DNA of 64,000 nucleotides from Chelydra serpentina (lineage: Eukaryota > Chordata > Testudines > Chelydridae). The notes under the pieces are model-generated. The model was not told the DNA's origin and ran no database searches. It saw nothing but the letters and a program-made list of their open reading frames with translations. Location: NCBI GenBank assembly GCA_037349315.1, contig JBAIAC010000001.1, positions 32,426,001 to 32,490,000 of the forward strand, written 5' to 3'. This document shows, one piece after another, positions 34,136 through 45,350 of the stretch. Every line of letters starts with the position of its first letter. Positions within the stretch are counted from its first letter, which is position 1. The translations under genes were made by a program, and so were the position numbers.

Positions 34136-34879
34136 CAGTGGTTCCCAAACTGGGGTTCGTGAACCCCTGGGGGTTCGCAAAATGTTACAGGGGGTTCTCG
34201 GGAAAAAATACCCTAATGGCGGACAGAGCTGTCCCTAGAGACCCTGGGCAGCGCAGGGCCAGCAGCCCGGAGCCCCTGGACTTCCAAGAGCTAAGCAGAT
34301 TAAAGAAAGCATATGCACACTGAGGAGATTTAAACTTCAAGACTCCTTCCAAGAAATGGAAAGGGAGGTGGATATTTTTTGCTGTTTTTAAAATTAAATA
34401 GGCAGCTAGTATTGTTTTTAAAATTATTATGAAGAACAAGTTTAAGCTTCATTGTAACGTGCGTTGTTTGCCTGGACTGCTCAAGACCTGAATGCTTGTG
34501 TAGGAGGAACTCTTTGAGTTGGCTTCTTAAATACCTTCATGCTGTTTCAGATCTGATACTCTTTGATGAAACATAGGAGCCTTGTCTTATAACTGGCTTA
34601 TTCAAAGTGATACAAGCTACAAAAGTGAGATCTTGGAAGAGTGTTGCCGTTTTCATAATGTAATAAAAATACTGTAATGATAAATAATAATTAATAATAA
34701 ATAGCCTGTAATAAGCATGTCATAACAATAAATTTTATATTTCCAAGATCACTGCTTTTATAATTTATACTCAGGTAAAGGAGAAAATCCCTGGAAATAT
34801 TCATTTTTAGGAGGGGGTTCGCGAGACTTGACATTTTAGTGAAAAGGGTTCACAGGTTGTTAAAGTTTGGGAACCACTG
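34136..34879. mobile_element. hAT-type non-autonomous element (744 bp)
   Basis: Ends are CAGTGGTTCCCAAACTGGGG and ...AAAGTTTGGGAACCACTG, with a perfect 8-bp duplication TTCTATAC at 34128-34135 and 34880-34887. The second GGGGGTTCGC word pair near each end is also inverted. No transposase frame was recognised inside. Confidence 0.93.
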
Positions 34880-34929
34880 TTCTATACCAAAGTTATTTTT
34901 AAGTCAGTGACTCTTAAATAGGAATTGTT

Positions 34930-34975
34930 TTTGGTGACCCACAGAAGGGAAAAAAGTTTGAGAACCAAGCACTGT
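34930..34975. mobile_element. hAT right-end fragment
   Basis: GGTGACCCACAGAAGGG and AAAAAGTTTGAGAACCA match the subterminal and terminal parts of the same hAT group; no left end is present. Confidence 0.4.
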
Positions 34976-35538
34976 TGCCATGGATAAGGTAGGGGATTGC
35001 GGGGAAGCCATCAAAGGATCTTATGAAGTGGTCCTTGACATCAAAAGTGTAAGAAACTGCTAAAAGTTAGTTTTCACGTCAACCAAAACACAGCAAAATG
35101 ATCTACTTTCCCGTTGGACAGAAACAAAATCAGCGAGGAGATAAATATTATCGTCAGGTTTCTAAGAGGTTGTGACAGAGAGTGGTGATGTTAGTCACTC
35201 ATTACATCTGTACAAGAGAAAAATAAATTTAATATTCTTGGCAATTTTATATCAGTGTTCCCCAAAAGATAAATGAAATGTTGTTTATATGCTGTATTAA
35301 TTCTGAACCAATATAAGTCATTAATTCTGCCACTCCATCAACCATGTGAGGCAAAGCCAAGAAAATAAAAGTAAAAGTTGTGTATTGTCTGTCTGACTTC
35401 ATATGTTCTTTGTCCCTCTTTACTCCTCCATGACTGAATTAAACTTTATTTCTTTAATTTAGCAACTTTGTGCAAATGTGAAAATGAAATATATGTGAAA
35501 ATAGGTACATTGATCAAATAGCTTACTGTTGTGTCCTG

Positions 35539-35949
35539 TTTCAGTGTAGTAGCCGTGTTAGTCTGTGTCAGCAAAATGAAAATAAGAAAGAAAAACTTGT
35601 AGCACCTTAGAGACTAACAAATTTATTTCAGCATAAGCTTTCGTGGGTTAATACCCACTTCATCGGATGCATGGAATGAAATACACAGTAGACAGATATT
35701 TATACAGTCAGAGAAACATGATAAGGTCGAGGTGCATAGACCAACCTTAAGAGGCTAATTAGTTGAGGAACCATAACAGCAGGGGAAGAAAAACCTTTGA
35801 AGTGATAAACAAGATGGTCACACAGGTGTGAATGAGGATCGTTAACTTAAGGGAAATAGATTCAATTAACGTAATGGCCGAGCCATTCCAAATCTCTATT
35901 TAATCCGGAGGTAATGCAATCTAGTTTGCATATCAATTCGAGTTCAATA
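35539..35949 (-). mobile_element. Penelope-like element, 5'-truncated (411 bp)
   Basis: The minus strand reads TIELELICKLDCITSGLNRD (the tail of the ORF), a spacer, then GAAGTGGGTATTAACCCACG, AAAGCTTATGCTGAAATAAA, GTTAGTCTCTAAGGTGCTAC and a 3' end ACTAACACGGCTACTACACT. It is flanked by an 11-bp duplication GTTGTGTCCTG at 35528-35538 and 35950-35960. It is a different subfamily from the copies at 1-913 and 22660. It lies inside a KIF6 intron in antisense orientation. Confidence 0.9.
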
Positions 35950-36671
35950 GTTGTGTCCTGGTTATCGTCTGGTCAGGCATTCCATGTTATGTTTGCACTG
36001 TATTTAGAGCTGTATCCTGCCAGTCCTTATTCATAAGAATAGATTTTAGTCACATGAACACCTATATGAGTAAGGGTGTATAAGATGGAACCCCTAGAAT
36101 AACTCCTTGAGACTAGGACTTTGTCTTCATCTATCTGGTACTGTGCTGATTAAATAATAATGTAGGATGAAGAAATAACCATTTGATTTTTAGTATTTGC
36201 ATATTTATTTCTCTAAAGAGTGCATGCAGAAACATTTGATTTTTCAGACTTGTTTCTGGCACTTAAAGTGACTGGGGCTTTGTAGTATTAGCTAGCCACA
36301 CATTTAGAGACACTGCTCCCTCTCTGCTCTCAGATTTGTGTGTGTGTTTTACTTTCCTTCCTTATCTCTTCTTGTTTCTTCCTCCTTTCAATCTTTGTCT
36401 CTTTCCATGTCTCTTCTCTCATTTCCTCTTGTCTTTTATAGTGGGCCCTTTTAAAAAAGCTGACATAGGGGAAAATTTCCATATATTCGTGCACTAGTCA
36501 AAATTACATGTAAATAGATTTAAAATATATTATACAAATATCTTTGTTATTGTTTCTTTACTATGTTTGTGGTGAAATGTCAACTTCCCTCTTGGTTCAT
36601 GAGGTAGACTCAGAAGCAGGGTGAAGTATCATTAGAGGAAATGTCGTTTAGCAGGATTGGAGATGGTGGAG

Positions 36672-36825
36672 ACAGAATCACAGAAGTGTAGGGCTGGAAG
36701 TGATGTTGAGAAATCATCAAGTTCAGCCCCCCTGCGCTGAGGCAGGACCATGTAAACCTGGACCATCCCTGACAGGTGTTTGTCCAACCTGTTCTTTAAA
36801 ACCTCCAGGGTTCATGTTGAGGCCC
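36672..36825 (-). mobile_element. CR1 3' end, antisense
   Basis: ACAGAATCACAGAAGTGTAG, GGCTGGAAGTGATGTTGAGA and CATCAAGTTCAGCCCCCCTG are the reverse complement pattern of a CR1 3' UTR, followed by AAACCTCCAGGGTTCATG-type ORF text. Confidence 0.75.
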
Positions 36826-37825
36826 AGAGGCATCATAAGTGTTTAGCATTACATGGCATGTTTCTGTTAAGGCGGTTTCTTTGTAAAACAGGCATTGGTG
36901 TGCAGACATCTGCAAAGAGCCATTAGTTTTTCAAATAGAGATACAGTAGATTCTGTAGTGAAGGATCTCACTAATACAGGGTGAAATTCACTTCTTCTGA
37001 TTCAAAGCTTCAGTAAATGGGCTTGTGTATGGATCTAGGTAGTGGTTCAGGAGGAATAGGGAGGATAATGTTAATCCACTGAACCAAGTGATAAGCCATG
37101 TGGTTACAGTGCTATGCAGCAAAGGCCTGCAGCTCCATGGGTTGAAAGAGTTGCCGTGGTGCCTGTAGCTATGTGTTGGTTCTTCCATTAAATTCACGTA
37201 AGTGCTGGTCTTGTGGTCTCTTCCCAGCATGCCCCCCAAAACCATCTATGGTGCACCAGAGGCACAGGTACCCCTTTCATGATGGCAGGTGTTCCATCCA
37301 CACACACTTAAGCTCCAATGGTGCGCGCTCAACTGACATAAAGGGTTTTTCACAGGCCCCTGGATGAAGGTGAATTACACCCATAGAAAGCGACATCTGC
37401 TTTACCGTCCCTTCTTTCCATGATGTAAATTACCTCGGGGGAGATTTATTACCTGTGTAAATTGCAGTCCCAATGAACTCTGTCTCATTTTTCATGCTAG
37501 TAAAACACCATTGAAAAATAACAATATTAAAAAAGAAAATAAACATGTGAAAAGACAAAAACAGGACCATTTAAATCATTCTAAGCCAGATTTGCCAGTG
37601 TGCTAAATCCATTTGCACTGTGAAAATGGTCCAAAATTGCCTTAAAGTACCTACTGATGGTCAGAGGAGAATTCATCCTTTGTAGAAGAATCCTCTGTTG
37701 CTGTAAAGCTGGAAGAGGTGTCATAACTACTTCTTAAACCAGTAGCACCTCTTCTCACCTTGAGTCTAAGAAAGCAAGGGGGCATGACAGAGCAGAGTGA
37801 CTTTGTGCTGAGGGAATCTTACTCC

Positions 37826-37863
37826 AGAGATGTAAGTTAGAGCTGCTCCTAACTTGCATCTCT
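37826..37863. repeat. Short hairpin
   Basis: Arms AGAGATGTAAGTTAG (37826-37840) and CTAACTTGCATCTCT (37849-37863) pair at 14 of 15 positions around an 8-base loop. Confidence 0.7.
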
Positions 37864-38930
37864 AACTTGCACTGGTCTCTGGGCGGCTCAGACCCATAGT
37901 AGCACAACAGGCTCCGTATGAATAGACAGAATAGAAAATTGAGCGCTCAGTTTATAATAGCCACTCCTTTTACTTTCTTATTCAGAAATTCCTCTTACAA
38001 TCTACATAGCTCCATGGTTGAGCAGTTCCATAATACAGATTTTTTTTCATCTCTCCATAATGTGTCTTTTAAAATAGTTTTCCCTGTAACACTCTTCTGT
38101 CACAATCAATAAAAATCTCATCCTGGAAATATTTTATGCCGTGACAATGAAAGGTTCATGTCTCAAGATAGCCTTTTAAATAAAATTAGCCCATTAGATT
38201 AGAAAACTGCCTTTGTAAGTGTGATAATGAGCGTTTTCCCTGTGGTTTCATCCAATGAAATAAATTAATTCACTTTTACTTTGGAAATTGCAGTTCATTA
38301 TTTTGAGGTTTACATTGTTTGGCTTTGGCTTTTGGGGAGGAGAGAATTCTGTCTACAGAGACCAGTTGGATTATTTTACATTCTGGCAATACAGAATACA
38401 AAAAGAAAGTAGGGCTACAAAGGATAGCTGACAGCATACGCAGTGTTTAGGTATTTTGGTAAAGAACATAGAAAGCAATGTGCCACCGGAGTTTCTAAAA
38501 TGAAGTAAATCTCTGTATTTTTTTGGGGGGGGGATCATCTCTTTATCCATAATATGAGGGTATACCTCTTTATAGTAACATGTTTTTTTGTCAGAGAAGT
38601 GAAAAATGGTATGTTACACAAATCTGTAACCAAGTTGCCACATTCTAAGGGTATGCAGACTTTTTTAGATATATGGAACCAATAAAAAAAAATAACAGAC
38701 TGAACTTGCTTCTAATCATGGGCATAGGTCTTTTATTTTTTTTTAAGTCTTCATGCATATGGCAATGGACAGACTTGAAAGTCTCACGAATTGAAAATGT
38801 AAAACATATCCAGCAAAAGAATGAGAGAGAGGGTGAGGAAGCAGCATGGAAGCTATAGTGATAAATTTGTCCGTCCGCCCTAGGGCTTTGGCTGCTATTT
38901 ATAGCCCTTTTAATTTTCTTTTCTATTCAG

Positions 38931-39040
38931 GACAGAAGCAAAGTGTACACAACCCATGTTTCCTACTTGGAAATCTACAATGAATGTGGTTATGATCTGT
39001 TGGACCCAAGACATGAAGCCTCCAGATTGGAAGATTTGCC
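38931..39040 (+). CDS. KIF6: KIF6 exon, central motor-domain segment (partial gene)
   Basis: This 110-bp exon encodes DRSKVYTTHVSYLEIYNECG followed by YDLLDPRHEASRLEDLP. The SYLEIYNE segment is a hallmark of kinesin motor domains, and the CGYDLLDPRHEAS wording matches KIF6 as I know it. The acceptor is ttctattcag and the donor is gtgagt. The exon starts on a codon boundary, in phase with the upstream exon, and ends after two bases of a proline codon that the next exon completes. No disruption is present, so this looks like a functional exon of a live gene rather than a retrocopy. Confidence 0.95.
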
Positions 39041-40254
39041 GTGAGTAACAAAACTACAAAGAATCAGCAGGAATAAAAAAAATCACTTTCATATGCCCTG
39101 TTTCATTGTTTTCCTTTGAAACTGTATGATACTGACCTCAGACTTAATTAACTCAAAATAGTTCATTTTTATCAACATTTTCAAAAGCTTCCATTATTAT
39201 ATTTTGTATGTGTAGACATTGTGAAAAATGGATAAGAATAATTGAAGGTGAAGGTGTACAAGACTGATATTATTAGGGGGGAAAGGTTCACAAGAGCCAG
39301 AACAAGAGAAGGAGTAATTGTTCTTCCTCGTGACAATTCATCCACTTCACCCTATGCTGTAGGAGTGACAAGGCAGATAGAACAGGGCAGCATTGCCTTG
39401 AAACTAGTACACAGAAACCTATTTCAGTTATGCGCCTTTTCCTTCAGGAGTAATTATTTTTTAAATGCAGGACCTTGTGGAATGTAATGTGATAGTAAAG
39501 GAGATAAAGGCCAAGAGGGATTCCAAAATGCAGTACAGTTTTTCAGAACAGATGATCATCAAAGTACAGTTTCTGCTGATGAAATATTTAGTACACTATT
39601 AACATTTGCCTGAGCTGAGTAAATCATGGTGTTTACAGACCCTAAACTCAGTCTAGCAAAACCCATTCAAACCCCATTCTGCAACATTTGAAGAGTAAGC
39701 AGTTTTGATAATCAGTTTATCCCAGTATTGAAGAGCATATGGAGGCTACATGAAATGCTGATTTTTGTGTGTGTGTGTGGTATTGTCACAGCTCTCATAT
39801 ATTCTTCAGTTATGTGGTTGTGGAATGTATAGTGGCTGTGAAGGTAACCTGGAGTATGGGAGTCAAGTGTAAACTAATGCACTGTTGAGTTCCTGAATTT
39901 GCGGCTAGCCTGAAATAATAGCTCTGAGAAGTGTGAACTGCCTCATCTCAGTGAAATGTTGGCTCTGATATAGGACAATATCATAAATTCTATTCAGTAT
40001 CAAAATAAATTACCTGTTTTCATATTAACACACAAATCATATTTTTTAAAATGTATGTAAAACTGCTATAAAATTTCCACCAGTGGGCCACGGAATCTGG
40101 AGATTTTGCTGCAGAATTTAGATTCAACTTGTCATACCGGGCATAGGACCTTGGACAAAGTGCACCCTGCAAAGACTAGAGTTGTTCCTCATCAGTCATA
40201 TAAAATATGGACCTTTTAAAAATCCATTGCTATGACTGGATTGCCTCCATTATG

Positions 40255-40385
40255 AGGTAGCATAGTCCAGCAGATAATGGAGACAGGCGACTGATTCAAT
40301 GTGTAGGTAGTCAAGTCTGTTAACGTCTCTGTGCCTCACTTTCCTTTTCTGGAAAATGGGGATAATTATACTTACCTGTCATTTT
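40255..40385 (-). repeat. MIR-like SINE fragment, antisense
   Basis: CTCTGTGCCTCACTTTCCTT, TTCTGGAAAATGGGGATAAT and TATACTTACCTGTCATTT are the reverse complement of the MIR 3' core as I know it. Confidence 0.65.
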
Positions 40386-41014
40386 ACAGTTCTATGGCCA
40401 AAAGTACTACTGTATATTATTTATTTAGTCAGTCATCAGGGGGTAACTCTCTGGGACATATTATATGTTTGCTGTTTCTTAAACTCTGCAGAAAAATCAG
40501 AGTCTAATTTTGAAAATAACCTCATTCTGATGTCCATTCTTGCAGGTGTAAATATATGTGCCTGCAATTAGTTGGGGGGTGCAAATGCTATCACATAGCT
40601 ATCCAATTCCTTGAATTGTGGGCACAGTTATTTGTAGCCTAGGGTGTGCCTGGAAAAAGAGAAGTCACTATTAAAAACTGAGTTCTCAATGTTTATTAAT
40701 ATAATGAATTGTACAGTATCAAAACTGGTTTATATTTTGCATCTTCTTTAAGATAGAGTAGAGAATCTCTTGTGGCTGGTATTAGGGTATTGTAAGAAAG
40801 TTAAAATTACAAGGAGATTTGATTGTGGAATTAAAACTGAAATGCACTGGGATTGATAATGAAGTTGCCTGGTAAGCTATATACAGTAGTTTATGTCAGT
40901 ATGAGTAATAGAGAGAGAATCAAATCATTTGCTGTACAGTAACTACTTTTCAAAGATAGATTAGTAACTGTTTTACTATATACATATTTATTAAACATGT
41001 TTTGTGTATTACAG

Positions 41015-41119
41015 GTGTAGTGTATTAAATTGCTTCCCGTAGGAATGTGCCATTTATGGTGTGCTACTTACGGCTGCCAGTCTTGGTGCTCCTACGGGGA
41101 GCTATTTAATACACTACAC
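41015..41119. repeat. 30-bp inverted repeat around a 45-bp spacer
   Basis: Left arm 41015-41044 starts GTGTAGTGTATTAAATTGCT, right arm 41090-41119 ends AGCTATTTAATACACTACAC; they pair with two mismatches. It abuts GC-rich sequence of a hAT-type right end. Confidence 0.8.
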
Positions 41120-41260
41120 CCCGGCAGCTCTCACAGCCGTGCTGCCCGGTAGGAGCTCGCAGCCCCGCCACCCAGAGTGCTGGTGGGGGGGCTAGCCTCC
41201 CCGGCCGGGAGCTCAAGGGCCAGGCAGGATGGTCAGTGGGCCGTAGTTTGCCTACCTCTG
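41120..41260. mobile_element. hAT-type right end, relative of the 18055 element
   Basis: GGGCCGTAGTTTGCCTACCT CTG resembles the right end ...CATAGTTTGCCCACCCCTG of the 507-bp element. The left end was not found, unless the inverted repeat at 41015 is an internal part. Confidence 0.55.
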
Positions 41261-43764
41261 CTGTAGACTCACCTAATGATCACATCAACATGGAAGGAGC
41301 TATTTCAAACTTATCAAAGAAGTTATACAGGCTTTCATAATTTTTAAAAATATATATACTTACATTTTAAGGGCTAAAAAGGAGTATAAATTGTGCATAA
41401 ATGATTTATTGCACATGGTAATTACTATTCTGTATAGTTTGCCATTGCACAAATAATTACCCCTTATGTGTGTACAACTTAGATGCAGTTTTTGTAAAAT
41501 CTGTGATGTGTTCAGCATTTGTGACTTCTCACTTTCTCGGAGTTATAGTTGGTCCGCACATTTATGAAACTGATCAATAATAAGCAAATATTTAGGGAAG
41601 GGAAAAATCCTAGACAAACCTATTCAAGTGTGATAGAAAAAATGTATCCAATGAGGAACTTCAGAACTGAAAGATGATGTTCATCCCATTTCCGAAGGAT
41701 CACACAATGCCTAACACATCAGTTAAACCCTATGTAAGCCCTTGATGTGGAGTTTAGGTGTCGTATAGAGCCTTGTGCAGGCTCTGCACTCGGGTGAAAT
41801 TCACCCATGCGAGAAAGAATAAAAGAGGTGAAGAAATATGTCATTTTGGAACATGATCAAATAAGCTGGTAAAATATGCCATTTGTTTTGAAAGTAGTAT
41901 CAACAAACAGATTCTTAAAGAAGAAAGTAAACCATTGTGAACCAAAGAAAGAGACTGACTTTATTCTAACAAGTCATATATTATTCATGACATTATGCCA
42001 CTTTCCAGTTCAACACAAGAAATAACCACAGAATAACCACAGAATGATGACATGTAAGATCATTCAGTTTAACATAATAAACACAAACCATGGAAAGTGC
42101 ACAATTGTCTCACTGATAGTACTTGAAAAGCTAAATGTGAGGGCTGCGTCTAATGAATGTGAAGAAAAGAACTTGGGTTTTGACCAAAATATATTAAAAG
42201 AAGACCCGATAGAAAGTTATAAAAGGAGATGGTAGGTACAAAATTGACTTTGTGTGGTATGCTACATGTACGTTACACCTGTCTTGATTTACCATTTCCT
42301 CTTTTTTCTACATTTAAACCTGACATTTAATGTTGTTATACAACTAAAATAATAATTGCAAACGGCCACCATCCAAAGAATTTACTGGCTGACATTTAAA
42401 TGATCAGTGATTTAGAAAAGGTCTTAGATTCCCCCTGGTAGATGGCAAGAGTGTATATAAGATCTACTATGATAATGGTGCACTGGAAAAAAAAATTACA
42501 TTCTCCAGTAGGGGAACAGCTCCACCCTCGTGCAACCCATAATCCTCCAAGGATGGCCATGGTTGCTTAAACCATAGATCAGAATAAACTACTCTTTTAA
42601 TCCCTAAATTCCATAACAAGGGAAAGGCTAAAGACTAAGAACAAAAGATGTAACTGCCCAAAACCTCTATAATGACTACCTGTCTCATCACATTGGTTGT
42701 ACAGAATTTAGGCTCCATTGGGGGAATCTAGAGTATTTTTGTCTTGAAAAATATTGTTCATAATCACTGAGTTCTGGAAATTACTTCAAAAGAGTTCCCA
42801 ATCATGTTTATTTCTCTACTGCCCTCTAAGGGTTTAAGGGTTCACCAGACTGCTGACACACAAGACTAAACCAAATATTATAACAAGAACTCATAGATCA
42901 CTTAACAAAGGAAGCCACAGGAAAAACATTCTACACACAGGATAAATGACAGTTTTTCTTCCATCTGGTTTATAATGCAAAGAAACCAACAGGCTATCTC
43001 CTGATTCTAGGCTAAACAATGTGTGTGTCAGCCATTCCCTCTTTCAGTGGTTATACAAGCTATATAATCTGGAGACTGGCTACTATCCATAGATATACAA
43101 GACCCATATTTTTACATACCAGTAATTCTTAGTACACTGAAAATTCCTGAGGTTCACAATATTAGGTCAGGCCTTTCACTAGAAAGTTCATCCCTTTGGA
43201 ATGAAGAGTGTTCAATGTATATTTTAGTTTACACCATGAATGTCTGTTACTACTGCACACCAAAGGTTAATAGGATATCTAGGTTTGACAATCCATGTTT
43301 TTCTGGATGCTAATAGAAAGAGCCAGACAGGAAATGATATTGGGGATAAACGGTACTGATTCATTCTTTCAAAGATTGGATTTGATATAATCCACAAAAA
43401 TATTACAACTGGAACTAACCCAGACCTTGGAATGTAAAAGAGCTAATTTGAGCATAGAGCATGAAATATTCCTCCCCATTCAGAGAAGAATATCTTCATT
43501 TTATCTATTAACCCATCTCACCAAAATAAGGAAGGATCAGTCAGTGACACCTTTTCTGAAGCCACTACTTCAAATCACAGTATTAACTCATCGCATCATC
43601 TAGCGAAACTCCGTATGTGACCACTGAAATCATTCAACTCATCTTATTCCTGTGTTCTTTTTAGGAAAGCTTTACTTTACAGTATCGGCGTAGTGTATTA
43701 AATAAACAAGGAAGTATGAGTGAAGTACGAGAAGTAAAGGTGTATTATGCCCCCACTATTGTTT
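41261..43764. other. Intronic DNA, no gene recognised
   Basis: AT-rich. The only notable word is GTAGTGTATTAAATAAAC near 43689, which echoes the arm of the 41015 inverted repeat. Confidence 0.4.
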
Positions 43765-44440
43765 GCACTGGTTATTGAATATGTCATAAGAAAAGTGACC
43801 GCAGAAGGCAAATGAAGAATTTTATGGATGTATGATAAAGCACAATAGGGTGACATTGTTTTTGTTGATGATATTGTCCTGCTTAGTTCAATACATTGTT
43901 TAATGGAAGAAAAGCATAGATTTGGGTTGATACAGCAAAATAAATTGGTTGTTCATCAACAAGGAGAAGACATAATATATGGTTATCGATGTCCCCAAAG
44001 TACCCATTAAAGAGGACAAAGAAACTCTAGAAGAGGTAAAACCATTTTACGTATCTAGGGAGTGGGCTGTGCGGTGATGGTAACACCATGCTAGATGTCA
44101 AGCAATGAATATCAAAAGCAGCAAACAACTTTCATAAACGTAAAGATTTTGGCAAAAGTAGCATGATTGGCACTGACGCAAAAACACAAATGTTTTAACA
44201 ACGGTATCATGTCTTTCCTCCTTTATGGAGGAGAGACATGGAAACCTACAACAGACTTTGATAAGAAGATCAACTTATTCCAAAGTTAAATGCCTGCAGA
44301 ATATCTTCAGGCCTACTGGAAAGAGTTTCTTGCAATATCAGAAATTCCAAGTAGAGCAAACCAGTCTAAAACATGAAATGTCCTTAAAGACAACAATGGA
44401 CACAATTAGGACACACTTTAAGGATGCCACTAACTGACTG
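43765..44440 (+). pseudogene. Non-LTR reverse transcriptase remnant (RTE-like?)
   Basis: A catalytic FVDDIVLLSS is at 43860-43890, preceded by PTIVCTGY-like text and followed by frames with TYLG-equivalent YVSRE and GCAVMVTPC, then NGIMSFLLYGGETWKPTTDF (the 'LLYGCETW' motif) and NLFQS and KCLQNIFRPTGKSF. Stops and shifts break it several times. The YGxETW and KCLxxIF pair is typical of one class of LINE proteins, which I would place near RTE without being certain. Confidence 0.7.
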
Positions 44441-45345
44441 CAGTGCAGTATATATATCCTTCCACATCCTTTGCCTGTCTCACAGTGGTGAGTTTATAAT
44501 TGTTTGTAAAGGTTTTGAGATCTTCAGCTGAAGTGTACTATATATAGTAAGTACAAGCTATTGTTTGTTGATTATGATTCCCATTTCTCCAATTTCATTG
44601 GTATTGAGAATGGATACTCAAAGAATGGTGGCAACAAGTTGATCTTCATTTGTTTACACAATTTATTGAGCTAGTACCAATGTCCCCAAAAGACACAGGT
44701 TTATAATACTAAACAAGAATATTTAGAGATACAAGCATTCAGTGTTTAGGGTTATCTTCCTTCACTAACAGCTCTGATGATGCAAGGAAGGACCTAAGTT
44801 AGTATTGTATAACTTGACTGATCCTGTTTTACATGTCCTCCAGTCAGCTAGAAAAGAGTCTACAAATTCCATCTATTTATCCAAATGGAAAAGATTCTGT
44901 TCTAGAGAAAACACAAAACTTGCCTCTGCCTCCTCTCAGTCATTATGGATAACTTAACAGGACTTCTCCACTTCAGGATCAAAGTTAGGAGTTTTTCTTA
45001 GAAAACACTGATCTACAATTTTTGAGAAGTCGTCTGCTTCAGAGATAAAATGTGCTATTTAGTATGTATTTTGATGTGCTGAATTCAAATATGACAATTA
45101 AAACAACCGATTGGCTACTGTTTCTAAGATATTTAAGTTTTTACATTTTATGTCTATGTATATTGTGTAGATAGTAGAGTTTTAATCATAAATTGTAAAC
45201 CTAGGTCTTTTCATGTGTTTATGGTTGCTTTACATGATACTATTTCACCTGTCCTGTTTATGTAACACTTTAAAAATCAGCAAAGGGGTTATATAAATAC
45301 AATTTATTATGAAACAAAAGGCAAAAAACTATTATGTACATAGTT
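44441..45345. other. Intronic DNA, no gene recognised
   Basis: AT-rich DNA between the reverse transcriptase relic and the transposase-like ORF. The nearest stretch (45290-45345) may belong to the 3' end of the latter element. Confidence 0.4.
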
Positions 45346-45350
45346 TAGTC

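Larger units (their letters stand above)
29722..38930 (+). other. KIF6: KIF6 intron, about 9.2 kb
   Basis: This intron separates the P-loop exon from the exon encoding YLEIYNECGYDLLDP. It starts with gtacag and ends with ttctattcag. It contains an old repeat tail near 31.7 kb, a MIR-like segment at 32.6 kb, a solo LTR at 33.3-33.7 kb, a 744-bp hAT-type element, a Penelope-like copy at 35.5 kb and a CR1 tail at 36.7 kb. No additional conserved exon was seen in it, and none is needed because the two exons join in frame. Confidence 0.9.
35961..38930. other. Intronic DNA before the second KIF6 exon
   Basis: Apart from the CR1 fragment, a polypyrimidine stretch at about 36345-36440 and a small hairpin at 37826-37863, no feature was recognised. 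Confidence 0.4.
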
